Assembly: GCA_038030265.1 (NCBI GenBank) | Contig: CM075943.1 | Span: forward strand, 38,006,001-38,070,000 | Reading direction: 5' to 3' | Source of the DNA: Corythucha ciliata | Lineage: Eukaryota > Arthropoda > Insecta > Hemiptera > Tingidae | Length of the DNA: 64,000 nt | Part shown: one piece after another, positions 1 to 10,933 of the stretch | Numbering within the stretch: the first letter of the stretch is position 1 | Layout: the number at the start of each line of letters is the position of its first letter | Program-made: the position numbers and the translations under genes | The notes under the pieces: generated by a model | Told to the model about the DNA's origin: nothing | The model's input: only the letters and a program-made list of their open reading frames with translations | The model's database searches: none

Positions 1-1976
1 AGTGAAGGATTAAGCGTAAAATACAAAATTAATCGACGAATAGAAATAAAACTATGTATATTTACGAGGATTTCGTTTTTTTTGTTTTTCAAAGTTTGAC
101 GCCGGAAAATAAAATAAAGTGCTAAACTTGGAAGTAAAACAGCCACGCATCACTGGAAAAGGGGAAGTGGTTTGACAATGAATCTTTCAAGAGCAATAAG
201 ACACCCAAGTGAAGTGGTTGGCTTTCCTTTATCCTATAAATAAATGTCTTCGTTCTGCTACACCAATAAGAGTTTGAAAGTCAGGATAACCACCCTTTTT
301 TCACGGGGAACAGCCCGAGAGTGACACAGAGAAGTTAGAGTCTTTTTAGTAGGTCTGGGAACACACAACTTACTCCGCTCTTGTCTCTATTCTCTTTCCG
401 TAGACTCTCTAGAGGATATAAGGAATAGCGGAAAAGAGGTTTGAGAGGCATTGCCTCTTCGCGTCAGTTTAAGAGAATTGTTACCTACGTTAAGTTGCAT
501 CACTTTGGGCTTCCCGCGTTCAACTTGGTAATAATGATGTTCGACTCATTGCCGACTCATAATCTACTATAAAAACCATTGCTTTAAAAAGCTCACTATA
601 TGCTGCAAGTTTCCTCAACACGTGGTATACCTTGAAAAAGCTTACTACTTTCCTTAATTTCACATTGAGCAGAGAGCTCCAAACCTTGCTTAAAAATTGG
701 ATGTTACGACCATAAAAATTGATCAAGGAACAAAACCTCTTGATTAAGACTAATGAAATCGGTCTAATGAGTATTTATGGTACATGAACTAAAGTTAAAA
801 TCGATGAGCTTGGGGCGCAACAGAACATGCAAATTGAACACGAAGAACACCGCGCTTAAATGTTGTTCCAGTAGGGATCATTGAATTTCATATGCAGCAT
901 GTTAATGAAGTCAAGGTTCATTTTCTCTGTTCGTACGCACCGACAAACTTTTGTAGAAGTTAATTATAATTCCTTATTGAGTTTTTAATGCAGAAAAAGC
1001 ATCCCTGTAGTGAATGAATTTAAAAAAAAACTCCTCCAATTTTCATCGTCACAGAATTCGGAGAGTGTAACTACTTTTTTATGTCAGCAGAAAACATTTT
1101 TACCTGAGTCCGGAGTCTGGAGGCATGCAATACATATATTTAAGACACGGCGTTTTATTTTTCTCTATTCTAGCAATATCATTGTATTCTATAAAACACG
1201 TGCCTGTTGAGTTCCTTGACAGTGATTATATCGACGCGACAATTCATCAGGTGGACGCTTTGAATGAGAGATGCACATTAAAGCGAAAGCTCCCAACTCC
1301 CCATCCGCAATACAGACAATGGGAGATATGAACGAGGCTCTTGTTCTCCAGTGCCACATCACTGTTCGTATTATCAAGTTTTCTGCTTTAACTGTTCAAG
1401 TCCCACTGCATGTGAGTCAAAATGCGTTCAATGCGAGCGATCATTCTAGCGTACACAATATACATGTTGTAACGCCATTTTTCAAATTTTATACTTTTGT
1501 TCTTGCACCAAAGAGATTATCCTACCAGGAGAATGACCTCAGCGTCATAATCGAAAAGACAGCTCTTCCCGAGTAGATAAGAAGAGAAAAGTGCGAGAAA
1601 AGCAAAGAAATCCCGCGTGCTCTATCGCTCATGCCAGGGTTTCTCTGCGGAGTAGAAAGGGGCGAGGGAAGAAAGACACGCCATCGCCACTTCTCAGCCA
1701 TATTCTCCGAAATTATTTGTTTACGAAAATTGTTCTTGTGGCCGTGGCTTTGTGTGCATGGAGGACGTAATGAAATAACGTAGACATTTCACCAGTGAAT
1801 CTCTTAAAACACTTCAAACATTTCGCACTAGTAGTTCAAATTAATTATCACGTCCTCAGATGATAGCTCACCCCCACACCCCTTCGCCATCGGTGAAGTT
1901 GCGAAATGTCAACGATCTGATGGGGAGAGAAATCGGGACCGAGCAAACAAAACATGGGGTTGAATAATTCCTGGTC
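1..1976. other. Non-coding stretch, no gene seen
   Basis: AT-rich sequence with only short open frames (about 100 residues at most) that show no domain, codon bias or splice context I recognise. I found no terminal inverted repeat or tandem array here. It lies upstream of the Ig exons and could be intron or intergenic DNA of that gene, but the sequence does not decide this. Confidence 0.5.
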
Positions 1977-2048
1977 GCCGCGGTGACTTGGTGGTCTAAA
2001 GAGCCGTACCAGAGATATGATGTCCGGGTTCGATTCCCGCTCCGTGGC
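1977..2048 (+). repeat. tRNA-like sequence: probable tRNA pseudogene or SINE head
   Basis: A 72-bp segment has the parts of a tRNA gene. The ends GCCGCGG and CCGTGGC pair over 7 bp with one G-T wobble. An A-box-like TGACTTGGTGG follows the acceptor strand, and a perfect B box (GGTTCGATTCC) sits in the T arm. The anticodon stem is weak and the loop lacks the universal U33. A loop reading AGA would mean serine, but the long variable arm of tRNA-Ser is missing. A functional tRNA is therefore unlikely. A tRNA-derived SINE head or pseudogene fits better. I see no clear SINE body or tail downstream. Confidence 0.45.
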
Positions 2049-2189
2049 AGTTCCTTTTTCTCACGACACATAAAGCTCCATGTCACTGTTGTTTAAATAC
2101 AAGTCCGAAATAACTTTAATTTCGATACAAAAAGCTTTAAACTTCACACTAGGCTAGGTAGACTCCATTAGACTGCAATACGTAAGTCT

Positions 2190-3730
2190 CTAATGAAACA
2201 AAGTGGTCAAAACATCGAAATTGAGTTTTGTAAGTGCCAAAACCGTGAAATTATGACTTTGTAAGACCCAAACCAACGGAATCGGTTTTTTGAAGGACCA
2301 AATCCCGAAAAAATTGCTTTTCTGATGAAGTCAGTTCCGTGGGAAGTGTGATTTTTCAATGCGCCAACCACGCGAATTAGTTTTTTTTGGGAGGCGATTC
2401 TGTGAAATTAGCTTTAAGACAGAGAAAAAACTGCAAAATTAAGTTCCGTAAGAGCCTAATCCACAAAATGTGGGTTTCAAAAGGGGCTTGCCCTTGAACT
2501 TCATTCCACTATTTTAGCGTTTTAGAGCGGTTTTAGGGTATGTTGCGAGCATTAGATTTTAATCGAAAACGCACAGATAGAACACGCTCAAGACGCTGAA
2601 CGCTAAATTCGCGCAATTCCCGCTCATCATAGAACGGTGCCTTATTAGTGAGAAATGATAAGCCTAAATGGATAAAACCCATATATCGCAATATGGCCAA
2701 ACATCAAGGCATCTCGAATTCTCGACCCGGGGAATCCGAAAATCGAGATGAATTTTCGGTCAGACGAGCCGTTGAAGGGGTTCTCACTACGATGCCACCG
2801 TTTTTGGCAGTTTTTTTTTGTTTTTTGTACACGTTTTCATTTTAAGGAGCCAAGCGAATTTTCCGCACAAAGTGTCCATGCAACCAGCAAGTCTGGATTA
2901 CACAAAAACTCCAAACCTCGGTAAAGCTCCGACTTTAGTATTTTTGGGTTTATCCGCACGGGGAATTCGAAAATTGAGACGATTTTCAGATGAGAAGTGT
3001 CAATCAAGAAGTTCTCACCGAGGGCGTAGCCGCAGCTTGAAACAAAAAGTGCCGGTTTTAGAAACTTCCCACCAATCACCCTCATTCCGATATTACCCCC
3101 CCCCCCGCCCAGATTTGGATTATTTTATACAGAAACCACAAATTTTGCGGCAGAAAACTGTCGTTTCCAAAAACGCCTCTTTTGAGGATTTCCCTACTTT
3201 AAAAATCGTTTCGCGGAATGGGATCTTCCGAAAATCCCAACTTCACCAATTTGACTCGAAGAAAAATTGCATTTCGATGGGTTTGAATATTCTAAAAACC
3301 AATTTTGCGAGCTTTTGTCTCTCTTAAAAGCCAAAATTTTGAGTTTGGCTCCTCCTATACCCAACTTTCGTGGATTCGGCCCGTTCTATCCTCAGCCTGC
3401 CTCTTCCAGGAAACCAATTTCACGGCTGCGGGCTTTTAGAAAAACAATTTCAGAGTGTCCTGCTCATAAAAAAAAACAATTTCGTGGGATTAACCTTTTG
3501 ACAAAGCCAAGTTTGAAGCTTGTCTCACCCCAATGTCAGATTCCATGGGTTCGGGCCCTTCAAACCCTTCAATTTAATAAGAAAAAAACCTGGGCTTGGC
3601 TTCAAAACGCCAAATTTTGCTCACCTTGGCCGGTGCCCAAAGGATTTAAAGAAAGCAATGCGCGGGATTGGTTCACCTGAAAGGCAAAATGTCAGAGTTT
3701 GGCTTCTTGGCTTAAATGTTATTTGCTGAC
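2190..3730. repeat. Field of decayed ~40-45-bp tandem repeats
   Basis: The stretch repeats the same words with much drift: a run like 'gtgaaattagcttt', then a 'gtaagnnccaaancc' segment, then 'aaaatt' again, about every 40-45 bp. From about 3,120 the words become 'ccaaattttg' and 'gggtttggctcc'. A longer unit around 'gggaatccgaaaatcgagatga' at about 2,735 recurs at about 2,960. Short open frames cross the field but follow the repeat and match no protein I know. Similar decayed fields lie near 10,400, 14,300, 21,830 and 24,500, so this is a dispersed, ancient minisatellite-like family. Confidence 0.5.
2433..2606 (+). repeat. Dispersed ~174-bp repeat, copy 1
   Basis: This block matches 10,180-10,353 in the same orientation at high identity. 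Shared stretches include 'gcctaatccacaaaatgtgg', 'ttttagcgttttagagcgg' and 'aatcgaaaacgcacagatag'. It lies inside the decayed minisatellite field. No terminal inverted repeat is visible, so it may be an internal piece of a larger unrecognised element. Confidence 0.7.
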
Positions 3731-6441
3731 TTTTTTGACCGAATAATCGGATTCGTGGGACCTAATCAGAGTTTGTATCACAACCTCCAGCCCACGACAA
3801 TATCCATTCCCTGTCTAATACTCCCACATGTTTCTCACGTTGATGGCACCATTTTCAACCAACCGCGCATTTCAGGGGCCCTACGAATTTTCCCGCGGGC
3901 AGCCCTGAAGTCCAAGGAAGATTCTCAACGAGCATGGACCTCCCTGCGAGCAGCTCAGGGACCTCGAAAAAAGGCTGGAGGTGGATCCATGGGCGCTGTT
4001 TGATGCCGTGGTGACCACACTTTCGGGATCCTCTCCCCTTCTGTTATAATCAGTCCCATCTGGCACTCTGGGTAATGCGTATACTTACGCAGAGTCACTG
4101 AATAAAATAAACGTATTGTACAATTTTACCAAAATATGTATACAAAGCAGCCTTGGAAGAAAAAAAGAATAAAGATATGAAAGCACGCCAAAAAGCCCTA
4201 TTGGAAGGATATAGATCAAGGGTATGGATAAAAAATATCCATCTTCTCCCCTGAGTTGAGGTTGTAAAGGCATGGACGTACGAAATAGTGCCTCTAAGGT
4301 TTTCCTTTCTCAAAGATAAAACGTCCACTTTACTTTTAGTGTCCACGGCCTCCTTATTACAGACAACCACTAATGCACGTCATAAGTCTCGTATACCTAC
4401 ATCCTTCCTCCCCTTGAGAGCCGTAAACTATCGTTTCCCGCTTCATTTACTCTTTCTCTTTCACCCCCTCTTTCTCTTCTCACACCCATTTATTTCACGG
4501 CCACCTCTTCTAGATTTGACACATCTCTTGGCTTTTTATGTAAAATACATTTCCCTAGGTATATGTATATGATGCGCAGAAAGATTTATTTCATCTTTAC
4601 ACATTTCTTGGAAGTTTTAATAAAAAAGAAATGGCTTAAAGCGTCCCTTTTCCTTTATTTAGTTAGTATCTGGCAATAGAGACATTAAGTCAGAAGGCAC
4701 AAATCCCATTTTAGGCGAAGTTATACCGTTTTGTGGTTGGTGAGTAGCGAATTGTTCTTCGAGTCAAAAAGAGGTTTAGTATTAAGGAAAGCATGGAAAT
4801 ATACAAGGGTTGTTCTAACGCAATAAGATGAGGACCCCATTCCACTGTAATCCTAATTGGGGCGATTTAATTTATTCGTTTGTACATCCAAGTCGTAAAG
4901 GGAAAACACGTTGATTGATCACGCAGGTTCGATTGACTCCATATAAGCCTACAGAGGCCCTATGCAATCAACTGTCGGGAAAATCTCACCAAGGGAGGGG
5001 GGGGGCGGTTGCAGGGGATATCCATTAGCGAAGTAACTTTAGGGATATTCGTGAAAAATACTAAGCCTCGTGTAATTGTTAAATGCTAATCGTTGAGCAG
5101 CTTAGGGTTGACAACAACAGTTTTCTCAATACGTTGTCTTTCTTCAGGGGGAAGTGGGTAAACATAAATGCAATGGGCAATGTAGACCCAGCAGATTCTG
5201 GTCCACGGGAGTGAAACTTATACGTAAGAAAACCGCGGAACGAATTTTAGTTTGGTCGTTATTCACGGGAAGCGCTAAAGGTTTTTTGAATTACATTTTA
5301 AAGATACCCCGCGGTCCCCCTCACAATAAATGTCAGTTGGGCGAATAAATTTGTGCAACTTTGCATATCCACTCCATTCACTCGAAGCTGGCGCTGTCAC
5401 ATTTGAGACGTGAGCGAAGTTGAGTGAATTCGCATATATTGGCGATTGTAGCTAAGGGAGACGATGTCTGGCGGCGTTTCCGAGAAACATTGAGTCCGGT
5501 ACTCCATGTGATTTGTTGTTGTCGTTTGACAACAAACTACAACAAAGGTTTTATACAATGAGGAAGTTCAGGTATCAAAAATGTTGATCAGTGACACTTT
5601 TTTACTGTGAACTACGGCTAAATAATCCGACGGTGACGAGGAGGCTTCGATATTGTACCATTGGCATCACCGAATCAAGAAAACAAGACGGTTTTGCGGG
5701 TGCGCAGTACACCCGTACAGAAACTTTCACTGTCGGCTATTTGTTGGAGCAGGAAAACTCGAAAACACCGATTCAAAAACGTTTTCGACCATTTTGCTGA
5801 ACATGTGCCGTTCTCTGAGCACTAAAACGAAACGGTGAACTGGCGAATACCAATGAAGAAATGATAGGGCGCTCGTGGGATGTCTCTCAAGGGTGAATCC
5901 AGAGAAAACTGTGTGCTGTGGTTTCTCTTCTCATCGTAACCGAGACACAACATTGTCATTTCATTGTTTCCCAAAAATTGAGGGTTCAACGGTGTCAGCT
6001 ATCAATTAAGTGTTGGGAGAAAGTCGACCGCCGAAAGGCTTGGGGGCTTGCTTGACGTTCGAGTATAAATGTATCATAGACCATGTTCTACTGTTCTCGT
6101 CACTTTAGGCCAACTGACTACTTTTTTCCCATTATGTTACGGACGTTGACCACGAAAAAACACTTTACAAAAACGCAAAACTTGTTATCATTTAACATAT
6201 GTGGGGAGTACCGGTTTCATTATCACACGACACTAGCGCCGCTAGTGATAGCTACAATCGCCAATTGTTGTTCGGCAAAACGGGCAACGAAAAATGTATC
6301 GTTCCTGGATGTTCGTCGATGTATGAAGCTGGTGGCGTAATCGTTTTCTTTTTTTTTCCGAATTCCAAAGGATAACAGGTTCGCTGATTTTATTATTCTA
6401 AAATTTAGACGACAAGTTTGTGGTTTTACTAACGCGTACAT
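3731..6441. other. Non-coding stretch, no gene seen
   Basis: There are no recognisable coding exons, RNA genes or complete transposons. Short open frames (under 100 residues) overlap on several strands and look random. There is a G-run near 4,998 and a pyrimidine-rich stretch around 4,440-4,520. Confidence 0.45.
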
Positions 6442-6610
6442 TTAGGCCCATTTTCACCAACAAAATTGATCTCGTTTAAAGTTGATCGTGATTAGTTTCC
6501 AATAGGTACCCATAATAAAATTCATATTATGAATTGTGATGCAATTGTTTACATTGTAATCGTGATTAGTTGTTGATCGAGGTTTAAGAAGTTGGTGAAA
6601 TCGGGCCTTA
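6442..6610. mobile_element. MITE family A, copy 1 (169 bp)
   Basis: A small non-autonomous DNA transposon. It begins TTAGGCCCATTTTCACCAAC and ends with the near-inverted GTTGGTGAAATCGGGCCTTA, giving about 20-bp TIRs. The interior is also largely self-complementary (GATCAACTTTAAACGAGATC-type words facing GTTGTTGATCGAGG). A second copy lies in opposite orientation at 48,348-48,501. The TTA at both ends may be a 3-bp target duplication or part of the TIR. There is no coding capacity. Confidence 0.8.
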
Positions 6611-7193
6611 TTTGTATCTCTGAGGAAGACAAGATTTAAATAAATGAATGGGTATTCAAGCAAAACTTTGGTTTTTCAATTATCTATTTCTGTAAATATT
6701 CAAGGCTGCACTGGAAAATGTTCATCCCATACATTTTATTAGCGCATTTCATCATTTTTATGGCGTTTTTCAGAAAAAAAAAAAAAATTAGATGGTTCAA
6801 TTTGAACTTGAAACATCTGAATACGAAGTAAAAAATAAAGGGAGACGGAAAAGGTGAATGGGAAAGGGGGTTCAGAAGTTCCCTTCCCCCGTACGTCGCA
6901 TGATCCATCGAAGGTTCCGTCGCTATTCACTTGGATAGCCACCGTCGCTCGAAATCGGCCTCACTTTTTCCCTATTCAGATTCTTCTCTATCTATAGAGT
7001 GTGAAAATGCCGCAAAAAGCGGTTGCAATGGCGGGATAATGTTATTTCTTATTCGGTGTCCTTGGATCCCGCGTGCGGCATTTTTTCCCGACCGTTCAGA
7101 ATAAGGCCCCAGGTCTGACTATCATGTATAAGGAGCATTGTAACGACCCTACGTCCATGATTATTAACCCATGACACATGTTTCCTTCTGCAG
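6611..7193. other. Non-coding stretch, no gene seen
   Basis: AT-rich, with an A-run near 6,775. I see no gene or clear repeat structure between the two flanking small inverted-repeat elements. Confidence 0.4.
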
Positions 7194-7480
7194 TTCTCGC
7201 CCAAGGTGACTAAATTTTCTATAGGTGCCGCAGATCACTGTCCTTCACCTACGTCACGAGCAGTCCCAACCGCCATTGCGCTGGACCCAGTACATTATTA
7301 ATTGTTATTGGGCTGTGATTTTTGAGAATTCATAAGCTTCAATTTCAAAATTAACTTGCTCTGCTGCTCTGGGGTCTGGAGCAAAGGACTGCTGGTGACG
7401 TCATTCTCCACCCCTCCCGACCAATGGGCAGGAGGAAATCTGCGGCACCTATAGTAAAGTTTAGTCACCTTGGTTCTCGA
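7194..7480. mobile_element. Small inverted-repeat element (~273 bp) with possible 6-bp TSD
   Basis: Arms at 7,201-7,234 (starting CCAAGGTGACTAAATTTTCT) and 7,439-7,473 (ending TTTAGTCACCTTGG) are inverted copies of each other, about 90% identical over 34 bp. The word TTCTCG flanks both ends (7,194 and 7,474) and may be a target duplication, although one base separates the left copy from the arm. The short open frame inside is not convincing as a gene. The layout fits a MITE of undetermined superfamily. Confidence 0.55.
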
Positions 7481-8567
7481 CATAGAGGTAAATAACTGGA
7501 GAAAGCCTGAATGGGCTGGGGGGTGGGTAGAAGGGTTGTCACAAATATGGCCGCCAAAGTACACCTTCAGAACCTTGAATTTACCTCTACATCGTCAGGT
7601 TATCAATAAAAATGCTCACCTCCCCCCTGAGATTAATGCAAAATTACAAAAAAAGAGCCCGAGTTAGAATGAACAAGGGGTATTTCGGGCATTTGTTCGG
7701 TAAAAACAAAATCAAACTCGTCAACACTCTCGTTCTCAAAGCGTGGACGACTTGATGTTCATACGATTTCATTGTAAATTTCATCGTTCGTGGCACGTAG
7801 CCGTGTTTTCAAGTGTATTTTGGCGTTTATTTTGTAAAATAAGTGGCCCTGATCGCGTTCAATCAACATACTAGGAAAAAAGATTACATGGGCGAGACAG
7901 TCACGAGTTCAGAAAGAGCCGCTCCGTCTCTTGAGGACTGCGAAACAAGGATATGAACAAAAGTTGCCACACGCATGCAGTTCTCGCTGTGCTCGAACCA
8001 CGGGTCTTCTCATTCGCAGTGCTGGTACATTATAATGTTTCTGAATTAGTTTGTTTCTTCCTTGCGAGCGATTATTATGTGAAATAAACGTTCGTGATTT
8101 TTTAGGCCCTGTTTTTCTCTTTGCTATCAGAGGATCGACCCCTGAAGAAACATACACAAAAATACCCAACACATCAGTAAAAAACAAGTTATCTTGAACT
8201 CAGAAACAAGACGTATTCCATAAAAAACATGAGTGACGGATTTCCCGGTGGCTTCTGTCGTGATTCCCGGAAGAGGATTGGACGTTGAAATATCCGGAAA
8301 AGAAGTCCAACAACTGGTCGACCGTTTAAAATAAAGATTCTCCGGAGTATGGTTGTGGGTTATTCACTTTATCAATGCCCTGTGAAGCAATCTAAAAATT
8401 CACAGTGACAATTTCTAGACATACTAGAGGAAAAAAGAACAAAACTAGAAATTCAAAGTGGACTTGTGTAAATAAAAAAAAACTTGACTTGAGGTTACTT
8501 TACAAGTGTGAAGTACTTCACAAGAGGTGGTTCACAAGGTGCACCTCCCACCATAGCTACGGTCAAC
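7481..8567 (+). repeat. Dispersed 1.08-kb repeat, copy A
   Basis: This nearly matches 27,757-28,832 (copy B) in the same orientation. Both copies begin at 'catagaggtaaataactgg' and stop at the same word 'ggtcaac'. Differences are scattered substitutions and short indels, for example an insertion before the final 'ggttcacaaggtgcacctcc'. A small inverted pair (TAGAGGTAAAT and ATTTACCTCTA) bounds the first ~105 bp. No protein domain is recognisable. It behaves like a transposable element with sharp ends, but its class is unknown. In this copy a 138-bp MITE follows immediately. Confidence 0.75.
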
Positions 8568-8569
8568 GG

Positions 8570-8707
8570 ATTCGTTTGTCGTCCCGGACTACTCCGAGCA
8601 GCACGAAATTTTGCAACCTCACGGGTTATCATGTGAAATAACGCGAAAAAATAATTAAAGGTTAGTACTTTCAGTGCTTATAGTGCCGCTCCGGACGACA
8701 AACGAAT
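8570..8707. mobile_element. MITE family B, copy 1 (138 bp)
   Basis: The ends ATTCGTTTGTCGTCCCGGA and GTCCGGACGACAAACGAAT-like form near-perfect ~17-bp TIRs. The same 138-bp sequence occurs in opposite orientation at 26,234-26,371, including the internal words 'agcagcacgaaattttg' and 'gtgaaataacgcgaaaaaat'. It has no open frame. It sits two bases past the end of the 1.08-kb repeat. Confidence 0.8.
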
Positions 8708-8748
8708 AGACCTAATAATTGAATGTTTGTTTACAACAATCTCCCGCG

Positions 8749-9733
8749 CTAAATGAATTTGATACCATTACACACGTAGTCCTTGAGATAGCCAGGTGGC
8801 TTTCTCACTCGTTGTGATCTGCGGAGAGAAATTTCTTCTTTTGCGGTATTGGTGGCGGGATTGTTGAGAAATATCTGTCTCTTCTTGAGTGTTTGTGTTG
8901 GATGATAATTGACTGGAGTGGACTTCGTGAGCTTGACCTTCCGCAGATTCTGTTGACCGAGACGGAGGTCCTTGATTAATTTTGCTAGGGATAACCAGAC
9001 TGACTTTTCCGGTTGATGTTGTTCACATAGGGGAGTTTGATTGTCATTTCTTGTTTCGGCTTGAACTGTTATTTCTTGTTTCGGAACCAAAGAACTCTAG
9101 TCTGATCGACATGTCTCTTAACGTCAGGACCGTCGTCGAGTTCAACGTTGTAGTGAAGCTGTTCTAATTTTTGTGAAACCACTCCAAATTTCCACGTTTG
9201 TTTGTTTCTTAGGTAGTATCTAACTTGAACTCTATCCCCAGTTTGAAATCGTCTGACTCCGCAACTTGGGGAAGACAGTGTTTTAATGTCAGGAGGAAAT
9301 ATCGCATCCATTTTCAAACGCAATTTCCTTCCAAGATAAATTTCTCCAGGTCTTTGACCGTTTGCTAGCGGTGTCACCCGAAGTTTCAGCAATATCTCTC
9401 TGAGACGTGATTGAAAAGATAAACCTGAAGTAGCCATGGTGGCGAATTTTCTTTTAATTGTTTAAATTTGACGCTCTACAAGTCCGTTGGTGGCTGGAGA
9501 CCGTGTCGAACAGAACTGTTTAAATAAATCACTCGTGAATGTGGATGCAGTATCAGAAACAAGTATCTTGGGGAACCCATGGAAACTGAAAATTCCACGC
9601 AGGAATTCGACAGTGGAAGGAGGCGTAGGTGGCTCTCGGGAGAGCCTGATTTCAGGCCATTTCGACTTTCCATCCACGAGTACTAGAAGATAGTATCCAT
9701 TAACTGGGCCTGCGTAGTCGATGTGCACTGAAA
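8749..9733 (-). pseudogene. Ty3/gypsy-type integrase fragment, truncated and frameshifted
   Basis: Read on the - strand, the stretch shows part of a retrotransposon integrase core. HIDYAGPV carries the first catalytic Asp, LVSDTAST the second Asp, and TNGLVERQ the catalytic Glu, matching the DDE pattern. The spacing between the second Asp and the Glu is too short, so an internal deletion has removed residues there. Downstream frames (9,437 to 9,069 and 9,090 to 8,749) hold the integrase C-terminal part and a basic tail with SQRVRKPPGYLKD. Frames shift near 9,450 and 9,080. Protease, reverse transcriptase and RNase H are absent. Just past the tail, near 8,738, a purine-rich 'gcgcgggagatt' followed by TGTTG on the - strand may be the polypurine tract and the start of a lost 3' LTR. 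Not functional. Confidence 0.8.
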
Positions 9734-9741
9734 AACTTTTT

Positions 9742-9820
9742 TTCAGCTTATTTCACTTTTATTTGTTTTGTTTGCCATAGATTAGCACAGAATAAGTAAA
9801 TAAAAGTGAATTAAGCTGAA
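9742..9820. repeat. 79-bp hairpin/MITE at the gypsy break point
   Basis: TTCAGCTTATTTCACTTTTA at the left faces its near-complement ending AGTGAATTAAGCTGAA at the right, giving ~22-bp arms around a ~33-bp loop. It lies exactly where the integrase fragment loses homology, so its insertion or excision may have caused the truncation. No coding capacity. Confidence 0.65.
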
Positions 9821-10179
9821 GAAACCTTTTTTGGATGGCTCTCATATCTTCTTTTAGGCACTCAATGGGTTTTCTTAAAAAATTGCGAAGGACAAGAGTA
9901 AACTGAGCAATAAGTATGAAACTACGTTACTTCATCCAGTTTTAGAGGAATTTGCCAGGCGCTGATTGCGACGTTGCTATTGTAGTCCTACTTTGAATGG
10001 TTGTCAAAAATGGGCAATTTTGAAAATATCTTGATATTTTCCCTGATTACTCCAAGAATAATTCACTAACCCCAGACAAAATGTCCTTGATCCCACAGAA
10101 AAAAGAGTGCTCTTTTTAGTGATCTCGTTGGATTTTACCTAGGTCGCTTATTTCCCAAGTTACAACTGTTTTTCTTGTT
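9821..10179. other. Non-coding stretch, no gene seen
   Basis: No recognisable gene or repeat boundary between the hairpin and the 174-bp dispersed repeat. Confidence 0.35.
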
Positions 10180-10353
10180 GCAAAATTAAGTTCCTTGAGA
10201 GCCTAATCCACAAAATGTGGGTTTCAAAACGGCCAAGCCCTTGAACTTCATTTCCCTATTTTAGCGTTTTAGAGCGGGTTTAGGGTTTGTAGCGGATGTT
10301 GGACTTTAATCGAAAACGCACAGATAGAACACGCTCAAGACGCTGCACTAAAA
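10180..10353 (+). repeat. Dispersed ~174-bp repeat, copy 2
   Basis: Second copy of the block at 2,433-2,606, same orientation, with scattered substitutions. Decayed 'gggtttgggcccttcaaacc' repeats follow it to about 10,560. The two repeat types are therefore neighbours at both sites, suggesting they belong to one larger unit. Confidence 0.7.
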
Positions 10354-10795
10354 TCAGCTTATTATCGAGGAAACTTAATTCCCGAAGTATTGGTGATATA
10401 GTCAGGGGTTTGGGCCCTTCAAACCAAATTTAAAGAGAAATAAACGCGGGCCTACTTCGAAAGGCACCAAGTGTCAGATTTTGGCTTCTTGGCTCAAAAA
10501 GTCAGTTGCTGACATTTTTTCGTGGCAGAAAATTCTTGTTCTTGGGACCAAATTAGAGTTTGTTTCATGAAAAGTCCGTTCTCAGAGTAATTATGTCCAG
10601 TTTTTGGCCTCTTTTTGGTCAATTTCTGGGGCTCTGTTTGATGCTAAGTTCCGATTGGCCGACCATTAGAATCACATAATGATCAACAATTTAGCTATCG
10701 ATGAGATTTTTGGTCAGAAAATTAAGTTTCGTCTCTAATAAGCTGATTCAAAACGTAGTAGATGTCATCTGATCTGGATAAAAATATACTCTTAT

Positions 10796-10933
10796 AGCGT
10801 TTTCCATTTGCATAAAATTCCGCTCTGGAGCCGAGCATTTTTACCCGCCTTCTCAATTATGTCATATGGTAACGGAGAAGACGGGTGGAAATGCTCGGCT
10901 CTAGAGCGGAATTTTATGCAAATGTATAACGCC
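10796..10933. mobile_element. Palindromic MITE (~138 bp)
   Basis: A near-perfect inverted repeat. The left arm ATAGCGTTTTCCATTTGCAT, followed by AAAATTCCGCTCTGGAGCCG, faces GGCTCTAGAGCGGAATTTTA and TGCAAATGTATAACGCC on the right. The arms are ~60 bp with a short loop around 'tcaattatgtcatatggt'. Such long-stem hairpins are typical of foldback MITEs. There is no open frame. Confidence 0.8.
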
